Below are positions 12,725-25,048 of a stretch of DNA of 64,000 nt, piece by piece (the stretch's first letter is position 1; each line of letters opens with the position of its first letter). The notes below the pieces were generated by a model. The model made no database searches and was not told the origin of the DNA. It was given only the letters and a program-made list of their open reading frames with translations. A program made the position numbers and the translations under genes. The stretch is from Dasyornis broadbenti (taxonomy: Eukaryota; Chordata; Aves; Passeriformes; Dasyornithidae), in contig VZRN01001174.1 of assembly GCA_013397935.1 (NCBI GenBank), positions 37,367 to 101,366 on the forward strand, given 5' to 3'.

Positions 12725-13790
12725 TGTTGTGGTTTGACTCTGGCTAAATGCCAGGTAGTCCCAAATTTACACACCCACACCCAGGGCTCATGAGTTGAGA
12801 TAACGAAACCCAGGAGAAGATGCACTCAATGGGCAAAACAGAACTAACTTAAGTTGCAAAGTGATTTAATTTATTGCTAACAGAGTCAGAGGAGTAAATG
12901 AGAAGTAAAATAAACCCTTCAAAGACACTGTCACTCCAACCCCCCCCCTCCCTCCTTCCCAGCAGCTGCACAGGAGAGCAAGGCATGGGGAGGTGGGGTA
13001 GGTCAGTTCATCACCCAGATCATCTTCCTCTGCCGGGGGGAGAGGCTCTTTTCCTCTGCGTGGCCATGGGTCTCACTGGTGGCAGCTCACCTGACACTGC
13101 TGCAACGTGATGGTGTCCCCATGGGCAAGCAGTCTCCCCAAAAGTGTTGCGGCGTGGGGTCCCTCATACATGGGGTACAGACCTGTGCGCCAGGCCGTTT
13201 CCATCTCGGGAGCAAGACTTCTTCTCTTTACTGGACTTCTGCTGGGCCATTCTCTCTCTCTCTCAGGCACCCACCCACTCCATGTGGGACACTCAGTTCA
13301 GTCTCAGGGTGCAAGTCAAGGCCTGTTTCTCCTCTAGGACTCCCTCTAGACCACGGCCACTTTCAGGGCATCCTCTCGCTTCGGCATGGGCGAGTGAATC
13401 TCAGCATTTCCCGTGGGCCCCCATGGGCTGCAGTGGCACCCCCTGCTTCACCATGAGTCTCACCATGGCCTGCAGAGGCTGCAGAGCTCCAACACCTGGA
13501 GCTTCCCCTCCTGGTCCTTCTCCACTGACCTTGGTCTCTCCAGGTTGTTTTCCCTCACATGTTCTCACCTCCTCCTCCTCCTCTGGCTAAAAAGAAGTGC
13601 GTGCACCCATTGTTTTGTTTTCTTCTTAAATATGTTTTTCACAGAGGCGTAACCAACATCTCTAATGACCAGTAACATGTCCATCATCTCAGAGCTGGAC
13701 ATGGTGAAGACTTCGAGAAGCTTCACGCAGGAGCCATCTTTGTGGGCCCCCCCCACCACTAGAAAAATTGGGCCAAACTAAACCAGCACA
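12725..13790 (-). mobile_element. Solo LTR of an avian endogenous retrovirus, antisense
   Basis: A compact, GC-richer block of about 1066 bp begins TGTTGTGG and ends CCAGCACA, an imperfect terminal inverted repeat with the TG...CA ends expected of an LTR. It is best read on the minus strand. There it starts TGTGCTGGTTTAG, as many passerine LTRs do. It carries an AATAAA polyadenylation signal at 12870-12875 (TTTATT on the + strand), followed by about 145 nt of U5-like sequence containing a TTATCTCAACTCATGAG motif similar to one I know from songbird LTRs. No internal retroviral sequence or second LTR is adjacent, so it looks like a solo LTR. I could not find a clean target-site duplication. The open frames inside it on both strands are composition artefacts. 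Confidence 0.7.
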
Positions 13791-16700
13791 CCAGTTTTTC
13801 CAAACTGGTGGCATTGATGGAATGATCATCTTTTTTATGTTCAAGTCAGCAGGATCAAACTGAAAGAAAACTGAAGAGGGAGCTAATTTGTGGAAGCAAT
13901 TAATTTTGCAAACAGTTTTATTTTTTCATTACTGAAGTTTGTTATGATTCTTCACATTTAGTCATTTCTTATATGTAAAGAGAAAAATGGCAATTTTATT
14001 GTCTCTTCTTATCCTTTACATATCTCAGTGTTAATGAGTCTGATGGCCTGGCTTTAGAACTGATCTTGAAAACAGCTTGAAAGGGCTAAATTTCATTACA
14101 TTCTGATATTCTGTTTAGAAATCCAAACTGTGTGGGTTTACAGGGATATGTTCTTGTAAAAAAACTTTTATTTCTAACAGGAAACTCTTCCAGGGCATCC
14201 TGTATCTTTTTCCTTCACTCCCTTTTCTCACAGGAAAAACTTGAAAAAATATTGCCTGCACAGTAATTTGCATTTGGAGGGTCCTAACGTCACAGAGATG
14301 TGAGGGATTACTAAGGTTAAGTGTCTCTTTAACTTTTCCTACTGTAATTGTAGGTTTTACCTAGGAGTTCTAAAATATTAACCCCCTGTAGATGAAGCCT
14401 CCATGAAAATAAGCTGTGTGTATATTTGCTGCTTCACAGGAAGAGAAAATGCAGTTTTCTTTTGTGAAATTAGATTATAGGATGAGCCTACTGAATAGAG
14501 TGAGATGGGATAGGGAATGAGGGAGAATAATTCCAGTGACCCAACTTAAGGTACTTACGTAAATGCCTAAAATTAAATGAAGGAAATCCTTCTTTGATGG
14601 ATTGGTACTAGGCTTGGCAAATTCAAAATTGCATGAGGTAGGTTTTATCCAAGATTTTTAAAAGTCTATACTGCTTTGCTGGTAGGAAGCAGAAGGCAGG
14701 TAATTTCTTTTCAATTTAATCTTTTCTCAAAGATTTTAAAAGAAATATAAACAACCAAACCGTAACTCTGAAAACACAGAAATGTATTGTAATATACATA
14801 TAAAAGAGGTGAAAGCTGAGTTAAAAGGCAATTCTTAAAAGTATGTTAATATCTATTCTAGCTAAAACACTTGAAGAAATGTGCTCCTTTACATAAGCAG
14901 GTCTGGCTGTGGAAGCTGCTTGTGGTTTAATGTTTCATCACAATAATGGCAGCTTATATGTGCTTGCCAAGAGACCATCACTTTTTCTTCTGCTACTCAG
15001 GCTCTTCCAGTGAAATATCTTTAAGGTGAGAAAATGCATATTTAACAGACCCTGTCATCACTGCTTGAGCAATGAGAGAGCTTTGTGTGAACTTCTTACT
15101 CCATTCCACCACGCATAATTGCTGATGTTTCTGTGGAGCAAGGCTTAATTTAAAAAAAGAAAAGGGAATAAAATGAAACCAATGCTAGAATTAGATGTGA
15201 TTTACAAGGAGAGGTTTTAAAAATGGCTTATGTAAATAATAAAGATTATTTGATTGTAAATACTGTGGTATTCTACAAAAAGTTTTCCTTTCTGTAAAGA
15301 AATAATAGGGCATGTACATCTGATGTTGTTAGAAAATGGATTGTTCTATAATAAAACCTTGATACTCTCAATTTTGTATTTTTATCCCTTAATGATATTC
15401 CTTTCAAAGAACCAACTTTACCTCAGCATCCTTTGCCTGATGGAAACAAAGAGCAGCACACAGTGGGACTAGTGCGGGGCTACCTATGTGCTGTTTGACT
15501 AGTTTGCTTCCAGGTGTTTGCTTCCAAACAATTTATATGTCTGTGTTATTTCACTGGGTTTGTATTATACTGGTTATGTATTCCTCTTTGAAAGGGGTTT
15601 TGTCATGTCATTACACTAGTGAATGTGGGGGAAGATCTAAAAATGCTGGGTTTGCTGACTATTGCTAGCTTAGCTTCTACAGCAGAAATTCTCAAAGGTG
15701 TCACTTTTTTTGTCTGTTCCCAATTCTCTGTAGTCAAAACCCTCAAACAAACAAAACTTCAATTGCTTAGTAAGTATGCTAGTAATATCTCCTTAAATAC
15801 TGAATTTACTATATGCATTGCCCATAAAACTTTTCTAAATATTGATGAAGAAGGTGTTTGCATTTCTTAATATCCAAATCCAGGGCAGAGGGAAAGTAAA
15901 GGCTCGAAGAATAGTTTCATGAGCGTTTGTCTTCAATTTATTTTCCTTGGTACTCTGTTCTGAAATTCTCATCAATACATCAAAATTAATAATCGGATTT
16001 AATTGCCCAGCAATCCTTGACATCACTTAGTCTAATGAGTGATTCCTCTTACTGGCATTACTTTAATAATATATCTGTTTGGTCCCAAAAGAAGAGAGCT
16101 TCTTAAAGTTGTTATGAAAGCGTCTTTTCATACTGTAATGGTTCAGTAAAATGTTCAGCTGTGGCTGAATAGGAAAGGAAATACGTGTTGTATCTATGTA
16201 GGAAAAAAAAATTCAATATAATAAATCTTATCTGTTGTTGAAAACTCTGTGATCAGCAGAAATCTATGTTTCCTCAAGTTGTTTTCAAATTTTCTCCTTA
16301 CTGCATTTTGAAACTTCTTTTACAACCAGCTTTATCTCTCCTTCCGCGAGTTAGACAAGGATTTTTGGGAAATATGGGCGGTGGAAAACTCAGGCTCATC
16401 TACGCCTGAGTCAGTACGTTAATCTTCTAGATTGTAATTGGTTGTGAATTGTCTTTGTTAGAAGGCATGTTGTTTTGCCTTGCTTAACTGGAATACAGGG
16501 CATTCCTATAGCTCTAGGTTTCCCCTTTGACATAGTGTGTTTCTTCATTCCCGATGGTGCATTGTTTTGGTTCTTTCTGTCCTCTCACCATCTGTTACAA
16601 CAGCAACAACAGCAGGAGCAGGTGAAAATTATTTGTGTGAGAAGAAAGTTCTGAATGATAAGCAACTTAAAATTTAAAATTACGTGTTTTAGCCTTGAGA

Positions 16701-17537
16701 AAGTATGGCCTTCTTCTCTGTTATTTGTGTTAATCCAAGTATATAACTGATACTGTAAAAGCCAGGGATTTTTCAGCGTATTTGTAGATACCATAGTACA
16801 AGTTGCAGACTTTATCTTCTCTTTAATCTTTAAATGTATTATTAATCTTGAAAGAAAACAATATAATGCTTTGTGCATTTCTAAGGAGAGCTTTTAAAGC
16901 CGTCTACGTATCAAGAGCTACCCTCATGGGAAGCCAGTGCTCCTGTATAAATTCAGATCAAAGTATATACAAGAAATCATATGTAGTGTTAGGAGTGGAA
17001 GCACTCAGAAGCATCCACATATGTTCCCCAATGGAAGCTGGATTTTTTTGCTTAACAATCACAGCTAACTTTTTCAGAGATGTCACTGCCTCAGTCATTG
17101 TTCAAGGTGGATCTCCTGAGGGGAAAGGTCAGAGCTATGAAGAGTAAGACCTTGCTTGTTACTGGGGCTCTTATTTCAGTGCCATTTTGGAGAATTAGGT
17201 GTAAAACCCTACTCAGTAGGAGTTAAGATATAGGAGCAAGTGTATCTTCATTTGGTGCCTCCACTAGAACAGAAATTCCCATACTAGTCGTTCTGCCTAT
17301 GAGCTTGGAAAGTGGCATCCCTAGGTGTTGTCTAGGTTTTATGCCTCTGGGAAAGACAGCAAACTGACCCAACTGCCAGTTGATTAATTCATAGCATTTT
17401 AGTAAAGGGTTGGAACAATAGTCCTGTCCTTGTTTGGTGAAGGTTATGTAACCACAATTTCTCTAAATAGTTTCCATGTTTCTGTTAGCATAAATGAATA
17501 GCACTAATAGGCTCCAAGTGATACTGTGTTATTTCAG
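13791..17537. other. Non-coding interval
   Basis: AT-rich DNA without a supported gene. It includes a CAG/CAA-rich run near 16599-16620 and a small CpG-containing pocket near 16344-16420, reported separately. Overlapping frames at 15486-15870 and 16848-17147 lack convincing splice borders and homology. Confidence 0.45.
16344..16420. promoter_or_regulatory. Possible intronic or intergenic regulatory element
   Basis: Several CpGs, otherwise scarce in this region, cluster here together with a GGGCGG GC-box core and a perfect AP-1 consensus TGAGTCA at 16407-16413. The AP-1 site overlaps the right arm of an 8-bp inverted repeat (16388-16395 and 16404-16411, 8-nt loop). Known binding motifs and local composition are the only evidence. 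Activity is inference. Confidence 0.25.
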
Positions 17538-17648
17538 GTCTTTGATCTCTGTGTTGCATCTTTTGCTATCACTATTCTTGCTCTTGTTTATCAAGCTGTT
17601 TTTGATGGTCTTGCTGGCAACAAAAGTATTTCAGAGCTGAACATCTCA
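17538..17648 (+). CDS. Candidate exon of an unidentified gene (weak)
   Basis: A 37-codon segment, phase 0 at both ends, follows the acceptor TGTGTTATTTCAG (ending 17537) and precedes a poor donor TCA|GTGTAG at 17649. The peptide, starting VFDLCVASFAITILALV, is strongly hydrophobic, as chance reading of T-rich DNA often is. It is included because it would fit in phase between the candidates at 8916-9029 and 19805-19954. Confidence 0.15.
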
Positions 17649-18436
17649 GTGTAGGAGAATATAGTTGTCTCTTCCTTGCTCAGATGAAAAATGTCACTTA
17701 ACTCTGGAACATAAGAATATTTCTTAGTCAATGCTCTTATTGTTAATGCTGGTGTTTCCATGTTCAGTTTTGTTACCTGTGTTTGTGGTGTTTTTTCTTA
17801 ACTTGAGCATGCCTTGCGGTCATACCTGAGGTGGAGTAATTTTCTTGAGGCTGCAGTGTTTGAATGCAAAGTGTCCCAGTAAGTAAAAGCATACTGTCCT
17901 TTGCTTATTTGAAACCACACTGAGAGTTTCAGCATTGTGTTTACTTTCAGACGAGACAGGGAGAGAAGCCTCAACATGATGAGGAAGAGAGGGAAGTGGC
18001 ATGTCATAAGCAACTATTTTTGACAGGTCTGTAATTTATAATTTACCCAATAAAAATATCAGTTCCTCAATGTCCATTTCAATGAACTCATTAAAAGCAT
18101 TTCAAGAGCTGTGATTACATTTGAGACTTCTACAAATGCCAGTAGAAAGATGTGCATGCTTTCTTACATATATCCTTAGTCAGTTGCCCAGTTACTTACT
18201 AATGAGCATGTTTTATACCTTGAAGATAAGTTCTTCTCGCTTCTGTTTCTGCAATATTACTGTGCTAATCAGAAAGGGCAAATTCTTTCCAGGAATTCTG
18301 TGTTTTTGTGTAATCTTCTTCCTGGAAGGTCTGGGCCCTTGGTAAAAGGGGAAACACATATCAGGGTGTGTTCCCACTTGGAAATAACTGAGACAATACT
18401 AGGTCTTCTTGGAAGAGATTCTTGTAGCAAAAGAGA

Positions 18437-18520
18437 AAACAACAACAACAACGACAAAACAAACAAACAAACAAAAAAAAAAAAAAAAACCCAAAAAAAT
18501 AAAAAGGAAAAAAAGGAATC
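18437..18520. repeat. A-rich simple repeat (CAA/CAAA, then poly-A)
   Basis: A CAACAACAACAACGAC run passes into AAAC repeats and then an uninterrupted stretch of about 18 A residues, followed by further A-rich sequence. It could be the degraded tail of an old retrotransposed copy, but no source sequence was recognised on its 5' side. Confidence 0.8.
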
Positions 18521-19804
18521 TTTATTTTGAATTGCTATATCTTTCTGGCCGTAAAAAAACCTCTAGATACAGCTGATGTTAAATACGTTTCATAACTATA
18601 GAAAGTGCTGTAAGAAGATTCCGGATTTAGATATTTCTGGTAGCATGACCTGCACAGCCAGATTTGGACAGTATCTTCCTTTTTTTGGATAGAATTTATC
18701 TAGTGCAATGATTGACTCATTGCATTTCCTCTTTTTTATTGTTACTTATTTTAAGGGGAAGAGGGGATACCAGTAAATAAACTTCTCTAGACTATTTCTA
18801 CCTTGTCACCTGTTTCCTTTGTCTTCCACATGATTGCTTTGGTGTAGGTCAGGGTATTATTTATCTTTTGGCCTCTCATCTCTAGGTATGAGCAGTGTAG
18901 TTTTCTGAATCATCCAAACAATATTTTTTTTTTTTTTTTTTTCTTCAGTAGTCTTATAAAAGTTGTTCTGTCTTTTTGTTTGTCCCCTATCACTTTTCAG
19001 CTTTTAAGGCACTTTTGTAGCAACATCAGTGGTACTGAGTCAGGGACTGGAACTTGGTCTGTAACAATGCTCCAGATGTTGTTGGGAGTCTCTTTATCTG
19101 TAGCTCTTGCAGGCTTTCCTTCTTCCCCCCCTTTTTTTTCCTAATAGCTCTTAAGCCAGAGCATTGCTCATATGTGTAAAATCTAGTAGTCCTTGAGTAG
19201 CTATAATAGGTTATTTTCTTGACTAGGGTACTTACTGCTCTGTAATTATTTCACGGATACTTTGTTCTTGGATTGTCTAGCATCTATGTGTCTGCCATGG
19301 CATGACTGTCTAATGAATCTGCAACTGCCAAATGTATCTGCAGCTGACTTGAAGCTTGTTCTTACTGTACATTGACGTGGTCTTTGTGATGGGAAATGCA
19401 GCACCTATTAAACCACTCCAAATTGTTTTTATAAGCTCCTTTCAGTTCTGGCAAACTTTATTAGAAACTGAGTTTCTGTTTCAAATTAGCTACTATTTTA
19501 CATAAGAAAAGGCTAAAAAGCTAAAAATCTTAGTCTTAGATGTTGCTTTTTTTATTTTCCTGTTTGTCTTTTGGCAGCTTAATAAAGTATTGCATAAGCA
19601 CTGGCAGATGAACTTCCCTGGTTGTCTCAGCACCGAATTGCTTTATTTAGCTTCTGATAGTGGTAATTTGTTACAGGCTAAAATGGCCTTGATAAATGTT
19701 CATGCAAAATGTTTTGTTACTCATGTCAATAGCATTGGATCCTTTGCATCCAAATGCCAAAAAATTTACAAGTGAGAATCAAATGGTTGCTTGTAACTTT
19801 GTAG

Positions 19805-19954
19805 GTGTTTGAGGGACCAAAGCCATTCAGCTTTAACAAAGAACATGAGTTGCTTTATTATACTGTACTGGTGAGACATTTTCTGGCTTTGAAAGCATTT
19901 GAATCTGAAGAAAAATGTTTTATAGGATCAGATTCAGTAGCCCTGGAAGCAGAG
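19805..19954 (+). CDS. Candidate exon E of an unidentified gene
   Basis: The frame opens directly after an acceptor (TTGTAACTTTGTAG, ending 19804) and stays open for 147 codons to a TAA at 20246-20248, long for this AT-rich DNA. Two in-frame donors are visible: CTG|GTGAGA at 19871 and GAG|GTAACA at 19955. I give the second as the border (50 codons, phase 0 both sides). The peptide begins VFEGPKPFSFNKEHELLYY. If neither donor is used, the segment could be a terminal exon ending at 20248, whose tail contains acidic and serine-rich stretches such as EDLDPSESLETSLQSP. No homologue was recognised. Confidence 0.3.
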
Positions 19955-20991
19955 GTAACATGTCTCCAGTGGGCTGCTGCTGTGAGAATCCCTGCTGAGC
20001 CACGGAGCTTTATTAGTTGTGTGTCTTCCCAGGCACATCCTGCATCCTTGCCCAGCACAATGCCAGTGGTTTACACCCTTTTATGCTCTGCTAGAAATGG
20101 CTTTGAAGACCTGGATCCATCTGAATCCTTGGAGACATCCCTTCAGAGTCCTGTCAGAAGAGAAAAACTTCCCCTTGTAGCTGATGGAAAGACAAATTGC
20201 AAAACTGAAGATGAGGTTAAAGCTACACTTCTTAGCAGTGGTTTGTAATGTAATCTTAGAAATATCCAGATATGCTGTTGACTGATCTTACTGGTGAGCT
20301 GTGCAATCGAGATGTGAAGGCTGTTGTGTAGAAGACTGAAAAGCACAGCAGATCTTCATCTCTTACTGTAAGGTCCTGAAGCAGAAATATTCTTAGTTAA
20401 TAGTGGAGTGGTAGTTTGGCAACGTGTGGGTTTTGACTATAATGCTTTGGATATTGATCTACACCAAAACAGAATAGATTGAAAACAGGACTTCATGTCC
20501 AGAAAAGGAGCAAATGCAAATAAACTGTTTCTGCTGCTTCTAGTGGGAATGAAACATTTATAAATTTTCTGCAGAACTGCAGAAATTTTCTTTTGCTTCA
20601 GAGCGTGCCAGGTAACCCATCTACTGTTTGTTCTATGCTTACCTTGGAAAGCAGCCAACCTGTAAGCATAGCTCACTAGAAAATGACAATTTATGTGACT
20701 TTTAAAGATACTTGCTGATGTGTAAGTATGTTTCAGAGTGCTGTGCAGGCCTGACAAGGGCAGCCCTGCAAAATTTCAAGTTCTCTAATGGAATTTTCCA
20801 ATTAAATGGCTAGAACATTTTTAATGTTGTTTGCAAATAGTTTTTTTCTTTGATATTTGTCTTGGAAATACATTTTTAAAAGCCTGAGGTGGTTGCACAG
20901 ACTCAGAGGCTTGGCAGAGTTATATTCCATTGATCATAGCAATTTATCTTTATTATTATTAAAAAAAATAGTGACATAAATTTTTCTGTAG

Positions 20992-21162
20992 GTGCTCTTC
21001 TCTGTCTCTCGTCCAAGTACTGTTGAGCCAGAATGGCTTACATGGTGGGCAAATGAAGATAAGTGTCTAGTGTTTCTTTTCAGCTGTTTAACAATTGTGA
21101 GAGTAGATAAAATCCATAATCTGGTCTTGCAACTGATTTTAGGTAGAAACTTACTGGCTTCG
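20992..21162 (+). CDS. Candidate exon F of an unidentified gene (best of the set)
   Basis: Fifty-seven codons lie between a good acceptor (AATTTTTCTGTAG, ending 20991) and a consensus donor TCG|GTAAGT at 21163, with phase 0 on both sides. The peptide has a composition like real protein rather than T-rich noise: it starts VLFSVSRPSTVEPEWLTWW, continues with NEDKCLVFLFSCLTIV, and ends LQLILGRNLLAS. The W-L-x4 pattern before an acidic pair and hydrophobic helix loosely recalls HEAT/Lines-type solenoids, but I cannot place it in a family. It would splice in phase to the segment at 25049. The border quality makes this the most credible exon of the upstream series. Confidence 0.4.
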
Positions 21163-24100
21163 GTAAGTTTGCTGTTGGGATTTTTAGCATGGGATCTGCT
21201 GAACTTTTGTAGCAGACAATGTGCTAATGAGAAAAGGAATAAAGTTACTAGCAATTGTTGTTGCTTTATAGGTGATAACTGTCACAGTACAAAAGATACT
21301 AAAAAAGAAAAAAAGCTGCATTGGGTAAGAAAAACAAACCACACTGCAGTAATATCCATCCAGAATCAAATTAATTTGCAGCATACATTATAGCTGGAAA
21401 AAGAGGCATTGTTTGGGTTAATATATTCTGTTTTAAAACTGAGAAAGATTTTTGTAGGCATGGTCACAAATACAGAGGTCTCAATGAAGCCTTTTACAAG
21501 TTGAGTACCTTGCTTAAGGCCTCTGAAAGTCTTGCATACCACCCCTTTTTATTTTCATAATTGCACTCTGTGAATAATGAGTTAGCATAAGCTGTCATGC
21601 TGTTACTATCCTGGTGATAGTCACTGGTTTTCATAGGCTATATGAGTTTTGTTCATATGCCTTTCCTGTATTTCTTCTGAGTTGTTAACCTGATGAAAAA
21701 ATTCTGTCTTGATGAGGGCAAAAAAGCCATTAGAAGTTTCATTGATGTATCCTTCTCTGAGAGTGAATTTTAGTTCCATGCCAGTGGCAGAGATTTAAAG
21801 ATACTCCTCTGAAAACTACTAGTTTTCTATTTGAGTAACTGTTCCTCAGCATGAAGTCCTTTATTTCTGTCCCCCCACTGAGGATTTTATTGTGAAATAG
21901 ACTCTTCTGAAATTATAAATGTCACCCCTTCCCATCAAGAATAGCTCTGAACTAAAGTGTTGGGGTGCTCATATGCAGGGAGAAAAGAAATTGATTTATT
22001 GTTTTGTTTGTAATGTCTCCAGTTACAAAGTGGAACATTTTATCTGTTTTTCATAATTTTCACTTGGATTTGTTATCCATGAGTGTTGGTCAGCTTTTTG
22101 GTTTGCTCTAGACTTTGAAAACCAGAGGACTTAGATGTGCCAGCTGTTGACCACAAGTAACTTTTTTGAAAAATAGACTCGGCCTCGAGCTGACCTGCGG
22201 GTTTAATATAAAGTACTTAATAAACCCCTAAAACTGACACTGCTCCGTGTTTGTTGCAAGGTTATGTTGGGTTTTTGTTTGTTTGTTTTATTTAAAGACA
22301 GGATGGGAGGAATACAGCAGCTGTTTTTCATCTGCCAAACCTATTCTTAATGACTTGTCAGCCAGGGCACTCTATTTATATTGGTTGTTGTTTAATATTG
22401 GCTTGTGAGGGCCCAGCAGCTTGATGGATAGTGCAGAGCACAGCTCTATGCATGGAAAGCCATGAAGAAGTAAATCAGAATTATTTGTGTCTGTGCAATA
22501 TGCATAATAAAAAAACGAGGTAGCTTTTGGGAATAAAAGCTCTTGTGCAGTTCTTCCTACAGCAGCTCAAATTTGTCAATTAATCTAGATTTTCTGATTA
22601 TAGTAAGAAATAAAAGCAAGCTACTTTTCTATAAATCATTGTTTCTTTTCTTTCTTTCTTTTTTTTTTTCCAGGAAGCAGCTGTAGCTATTGCATGATAC
22701 CCTCTTAAAAATAATTTCAAATACGTTAGCTCCTGCTCTCATTCAAGCTTTATTGGTCTAATGGTTGTCTGGAGCAACAGTGGAAAGAGAACAGGTAAAT
22801 GAGGGTGAAAAAGCATCAGACTGATTTGATGTCTGTACCCTGACTGAATTACCTTCTTACAGTGTCTAAAGGCTCTACTGCAAAGAATGTCAGCCAGGAT
22901 TTTCGCATTTGGAAAGACACAATTACTTGGAAGAGCAAATTCAATATTCTATTACATTTTTTATTGAATTATAATAGTCCGATTAAGTCTTGTCAAATAA
23001 AAGACATAATAAATTGTAAGATGCAAAAATAATCATTTTATTTGTAATATTTATGGAAATCACGCATTAAGTATTGTACTTTTTATTTTGTGCATGCATA
23101 AGCTAATATCTGCTATTCTGTTATGCAGAGTTAAGCTTTTTAAATGCAAGAATTGAATAAAAAGGAAGTTGTTTTACTGGTCAAGTGCCTGTTTCTTCAC
23201 ATAGTTTTTGGTGATAGTTATCTATGCCATGTTTGTATGTTCCTTAAAATAGTGAAGTGCCCAAAAGAAGGATCAGAAATAAAATGTTGTTCATAAAGAG
23301 TTCTGTGGAGACTGATGGAGCTTCTTCTCTGTATTGTGTGGGCTTCTGATTAGAGTGGATATCTCTGCAATTAATATTTCAGCTTCTTCCTGTCATTGCT
23401 TCCCCTCTAACCTCTTCTGTTTCTGCAGTTCTTTTAACTGAGGCACAAGTGAGAAGTTATGTGATCAAAGAGACAGGGCGAGTTGTAGGTCTGGAAATAC
23501 AACTGAGTCAGTCTACACAAACTTGCTGCGAGCAAGTTTCTTTTTAAATATGGTGCTACACAGAAACTAGCTTCTTTCTCTGGGTGCAAGAATTGATAAA
23601 AATTTTCTTTGAAATGCTGTTATGGAAGAAAACCATAAAATGCTCAAATAGAAAAGTGTGGTGATTCTGTTGGACTTGAAATGCTCCACTGAAATGCTGT
23701 TTGCTTACCTGATATTTTTTCCCTTGGCCACCTGCTCAGACCTCTCATTATTTGCATCGTTAAAGCTGGGAAGGGTTGTCCATCTGCCTGCTCTCTGGTC
23801 TAGATGGTTTTTTTAGTAACCTAAAAAAACAGTAAAAAAGTAAAAGTTTGGATCATTCATTTGCTGGTTTGCTTAATGGACACCTCAGTAGTTGGCAAAC
23901 TTTGTTCCCCTCTTGTGCACCTCCTGGAACTTCAATTTACATCACCCAGATCAAAGGTTTTAAAAATTGTTGTGAAAATTGTGTCTTCTGATTTGGAAAT
24001 TATGTTTCCAAATGCGAAATTGAAGATGGGAGCTGGAATTGGCAGCTCACCTGTTTCACTTGCCCTGCTTGGAGGAAATGCAGAAGTTAAATCAGTTTGT

Positions 24101-25048
24101 AGTTAAGTGCTGGCTTTCTTTGCAGAACTGTTAGAGAAGAGGCATCACCGGCTGTCTCTGTGTGTTTCTGCTTGATTTTAATTGAAGATGTTTACCTTTT
24201 CTGCTGGAAGAAGCATTAAATCCAGTGTCTAGTATTCCCCATTCCGTTTTTGAAGACTAATGAACAGTTTTATTGCCTGTACTGATTGAATGGAAATATG
24301 CTGACCAATAATAATACACTGTTACTTTATTGGCACTGAAGAGCAGTTCTTTATTTTTTTACAGTGGTGTAATAAAACCTGACTTGCTCACTTTGTAGTA
24401 CTAAGTGCTTGAAAATTTCTCTAGTTATCAGGCAGCTAGCTCTGTTTGTCAGATAGTATTGTTCAATGCTGTGCTGAGGTTAAAGTCTTGTTTAACACTG
24501 AACCTGGAAGATGAATTAACCTGTTTGTACAAGAACTTTGAATTAGCCAGGAGCTGTTAAGGAAATGTGAATAGTGTGGTGAGTCTTGACTATGCTGTAA
24601 CTTCTAGATATCTAAGTTTAGAACTTTTTTGTTTCTTATCAGACAAACTTATTTTGCATCCTTTGCTCACTAACAAGCCACAGAAGCAGTTGTGAAGAAA
24701 AGTTTTGTTGTAGAGAACAGGCTGTTTAAAACCGTTTGAAATCATCATCATCACAATAAGCTGTGGTGTGTCTGTCAGTTCAGCTGTACCTTCAATAAAA
24801 GCATTTCGATATTAAACAAAACAAGCCAAAATCCGATCACAGGAAGGTACCTTTGCTTTAATGTTACTATGCAAACATAGTAACATTTGTTTGCATAGAA
24901 TATTGAAATAATTTCAAGTAAATATTCTAATAAAAATGAAGTATACAAAAACTGTTTGGGAAAGTATTTTGTCCCCTTGTAGCCAAGAATTTTTCAGATT
25001 AACAGAAATAGAAAGCAAAACTTGTATTTAAAGAATTTTTGTTTCCAG
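21163..25048. other. Non-coding interval (possible intron)
   Basis: Mostly AT-rich sequence, bounded by the consensus donor at 21163 and the acceptor at 25048 if the flanking candidates are real exons. It contains a moderately GC-rich, low-repeat patch at about 22180-22520 and a nested inverted repeat at 24860-24898, both described separately. Confidence 0.4.
24860..24898. repeat. Nested perfect inverted repeats
   Basis: Two overlapping perfect hairpins share an arm. AATGTTACTATG at 24860-24871 pairs with CATAGTAACATT at 24876-24887 (12-bp stem, 4-nt loop CAAA). CTATGCAAACA at 24867-24877 pairs with TGTTTGCATAG at 24888-24898 (11-bp stem, 10-nt loop). The second pair carries octamer-like TATGCAAA / TTTGCATA cores. 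Confidence 0.85.

Noticed and set aside
13073..13759. Several overlapping open frames of 60-148 codons on both strands
   Set aside because: They fall within the antisense solo LTR. GC-rich LTR sequence opens frames by composition, and none has gene-like features.
19578..19662. Possible exon after the acceptor CTTTTGGCAG, open to about 19775
   Set aside because: Its best donor leaves phase 1, which would bring the next segment (19805) to an immediate stop, and the alternative donor is only about 35 nt from the next acceptor.
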